Below are positions 5,355-6,360 of a stretch of DNA of 6,360 nt, in pieces. Under the pieces are notes generated by a model, which saw only the letters and a program-made list of their open reading frames with translations, did no database searches and was not told the origin of the DNA. The stretch is from contig JAAYFX010000088.1 of assembly GCA_012728025.1 (NCBI GenBank), forward strand, positions 1 to 6,360, written 5' to 3'. This DNA comes from Clostridiales bacterium. GTDB taxonomy: Bacteria; Bacillota; Clostridia; Oscillospirales; Oscillospiraceae. The position numbers and the translations under genes were made by a program. Within the stretch, counting starts at the first letter, position 1. Each line of letters opens with the position of its first letter.

Positions 5355-6347
5355 TTAAGCCTTGGACAGCCCCGAGGCCTTATCAAACAAGGCCCTCAGC
5401 CTATCCTTTTTATCCTCGTTTATATCCATCTGTCCGATAATTTTCATGGCCTGCCTGAAGTTGTGTTGAATTTTTTTGTGGGTATAGCTAAGCCCTCCCG
5501 CAACTGTTACCGCCGCCTTAACTTCCTGTGGGGAAATGCCGTCCTTGGCCTTCTCCTTGAGACTTGGCTCTATCTTCATGGCATAAATCAAGGGAAGGGT
5601 AATCACACCCTTTGTATAATCGTTCAGCACCGGCTTTTTCGAGGTTTTTTCTGTGGCCTCATAGTCGGCGCAGTCATCTGCCAGCTGAAAAATGATTCCC
5701 AGCTTTTTACCCAAGGATATATAAGTATCGCTAAGGTTTTGATTTTCCTCTGAAAACAGATGCCCCAGAAGAAAAGAAGCTTCAAACAAGGCAGCCGTTT
5801 TTCCTGTAATAATTTTAAAATATTCCCGCTCTGATAAGTTGTAATTATAAAGATTTTGGTTTTGCCGAAGCTCACCTAGGCAGACCTGCATAAGGTAGTC
5901 GGGGAGCAAATCCCCCTTTTGAACAGAGCGGTCTTTCAGGTTTTCCATGCCCGAGGCAAGCTTCAGCGCAAGGCTTAGAAGGTAATCCCCGCAAAGTACT
6001 GCCGTTTTTGTGCCAAAATCTTTGTTAAGGGTGTTAATACCACGACGCATAGGTGCCTCGTCTATGATGTCGTCATGAACAAGGCTTGCCAAATGCACAA
6101 GCTCAATGGCGGCGGCAGCTTTTGCAGCGTTCTCATCTATAAGATTGTCACTTCCCAAGGCGCAGATGAGAAGTGCCCTTGCCCGAATCATCTTCCCCGT
6201 AGATTTTGCAAGATGCCTTGTGTAGGGGCGGATTACAAGAGGGGCATTCCTCAGGTGGCCTTTAATAAGCTCCTGAGTTTTTTTAAAAGCGGCTTCAAAG
6301 TCAAGCCTTTGGGAGGAAGAGTCATTTGTGTTTAAGAAATCAGTCAT
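5355..6347 (-). CDS. dmkB: Long-chain polyprenyl diphosphate synthase (DmkB/HepT-like)
   Basis: Trans-polyprenyl synthases add isopentenyl diphosphate units to an allylic primer and would here supply the side chain for the UbiA enzyme encoded next. The 330-residue length is normal. Both Asp-rich motifs are intact: HDDIID (91-96) followed by MRRG, and QLADDCADYE (221-230). Also present are GKMIRAR (51-57, standing in for the usual GGKRxRP), CGDYLL (119-124), TGKTAALFEAS (181-191) and NDYTKGVITLPLIYA (242-256). The residue five before the first Asp is Ala87; a small side chain here is associated with long products, so a heptaprenyl-type chain is likely, though length cannot be fixed by eye. The ATG at 6347 gives a normal N-terminus, but only 13 bases precede it and no ribosome binding site is visible in them. 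The name dmkB follows the Listeria EET locus; hepT or ispB would serve as well. Confidence 0.93.
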   Translation of the reverse strand: MTDFLNTNDSSSQRLDFEAAFKKTQELIKGHLRNAPLVIRPYTRHLAKSTGKMIRARALLICALGSDNLIDENAAKAAAAIELVHLASLVHDDIIDEAPMRRGINTLNKDFGTKTAVLCGDYLLSLALKLASGMENLKDRSVQKGDLLPDYLMQVCLGELRQNQNLYNYNLSEREYFKIITGKTAALFEASFLLGHLFSEENQNLSDTYISLGKKLGIIFQLADDCADYEATEKTSKKPVLNDYTKGVITLPLIYAMKIEPSLKEKAKDGISPQEVKAAVTVAGGLSYTHKKIQHNFRQAMKIIGQMDINEDKKDRLRALFDKASGLSKA

Positions 6348-6360
6348 GATAAATGTATAA

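Noticed and set aside
5321..5386. Longer N-terminus for the UbiA-like protein from a TTG at 5386
   Set aside because: It adds 22 polar, Cys- and Arg-rich residues before the usual family start, overlaps the upstream gene, and a good ATG at 5320 has a plausible ribosome site.

Overview
All seven genes lie on the minus strand, so the window reads from right to left. Moderate base composition, strong purine-rich ribosome binding sites, Gram-positive-style lipoprotein signals and clostridial-looking proteins suggest an anaerobic Firmicute, probably of class Clostridia. This is judged from protein style only; no search was run.

The main content (about 6347 down to 1170) is a compact cluster resembling the flavin-based extracellular electron transfer (EET) locus described in Listeria monocytogenes. 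In transcription order it holds a long-chain polyprenyl diphosphate synthase (dmkB-like), a UbiA-family prenyltransferase (dmkA-like), a membrane-anchored NusG-domain-II protein (eetA), a small integral membrane protein of the Gx transporter/heptaprenyl synthase component I family (eetB), a lipoprotein with two tandem FMN-binding-type domains (pplA-like) and a lipoprotein ApbE flavin transferase (fmnB-like). The first two would make a demethylmenaquinone-type lipid carrier, EetA and EetB would carry electrons across the membrane, and ApbE would attach FMN to the PplA-like lipoprotein outside the cell. No ndh2 gene lies between eetB and pplA, so the electron donor is not visible here.

The first four genes are tightly packed (one ATGA overlap, gaps of 34 to 47 bases). 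pplA follows eetB after 43 bases with a very strong ribosome binding site. Two hairpins in series separate pplA from apbE.

After apbE comes a 268-base non-coding stretch with several hairpins, then gcvT (glycine cleavage T protein), which runs off the left edge. gcvT is probably a separate unit; its leader looks structured but does not match a glycine riboswitch.

The most notable point is that both PplA-like domains carry SSVT where the usual covalent-FMN motif reads SGAT, next to an apparently intact ApbE.
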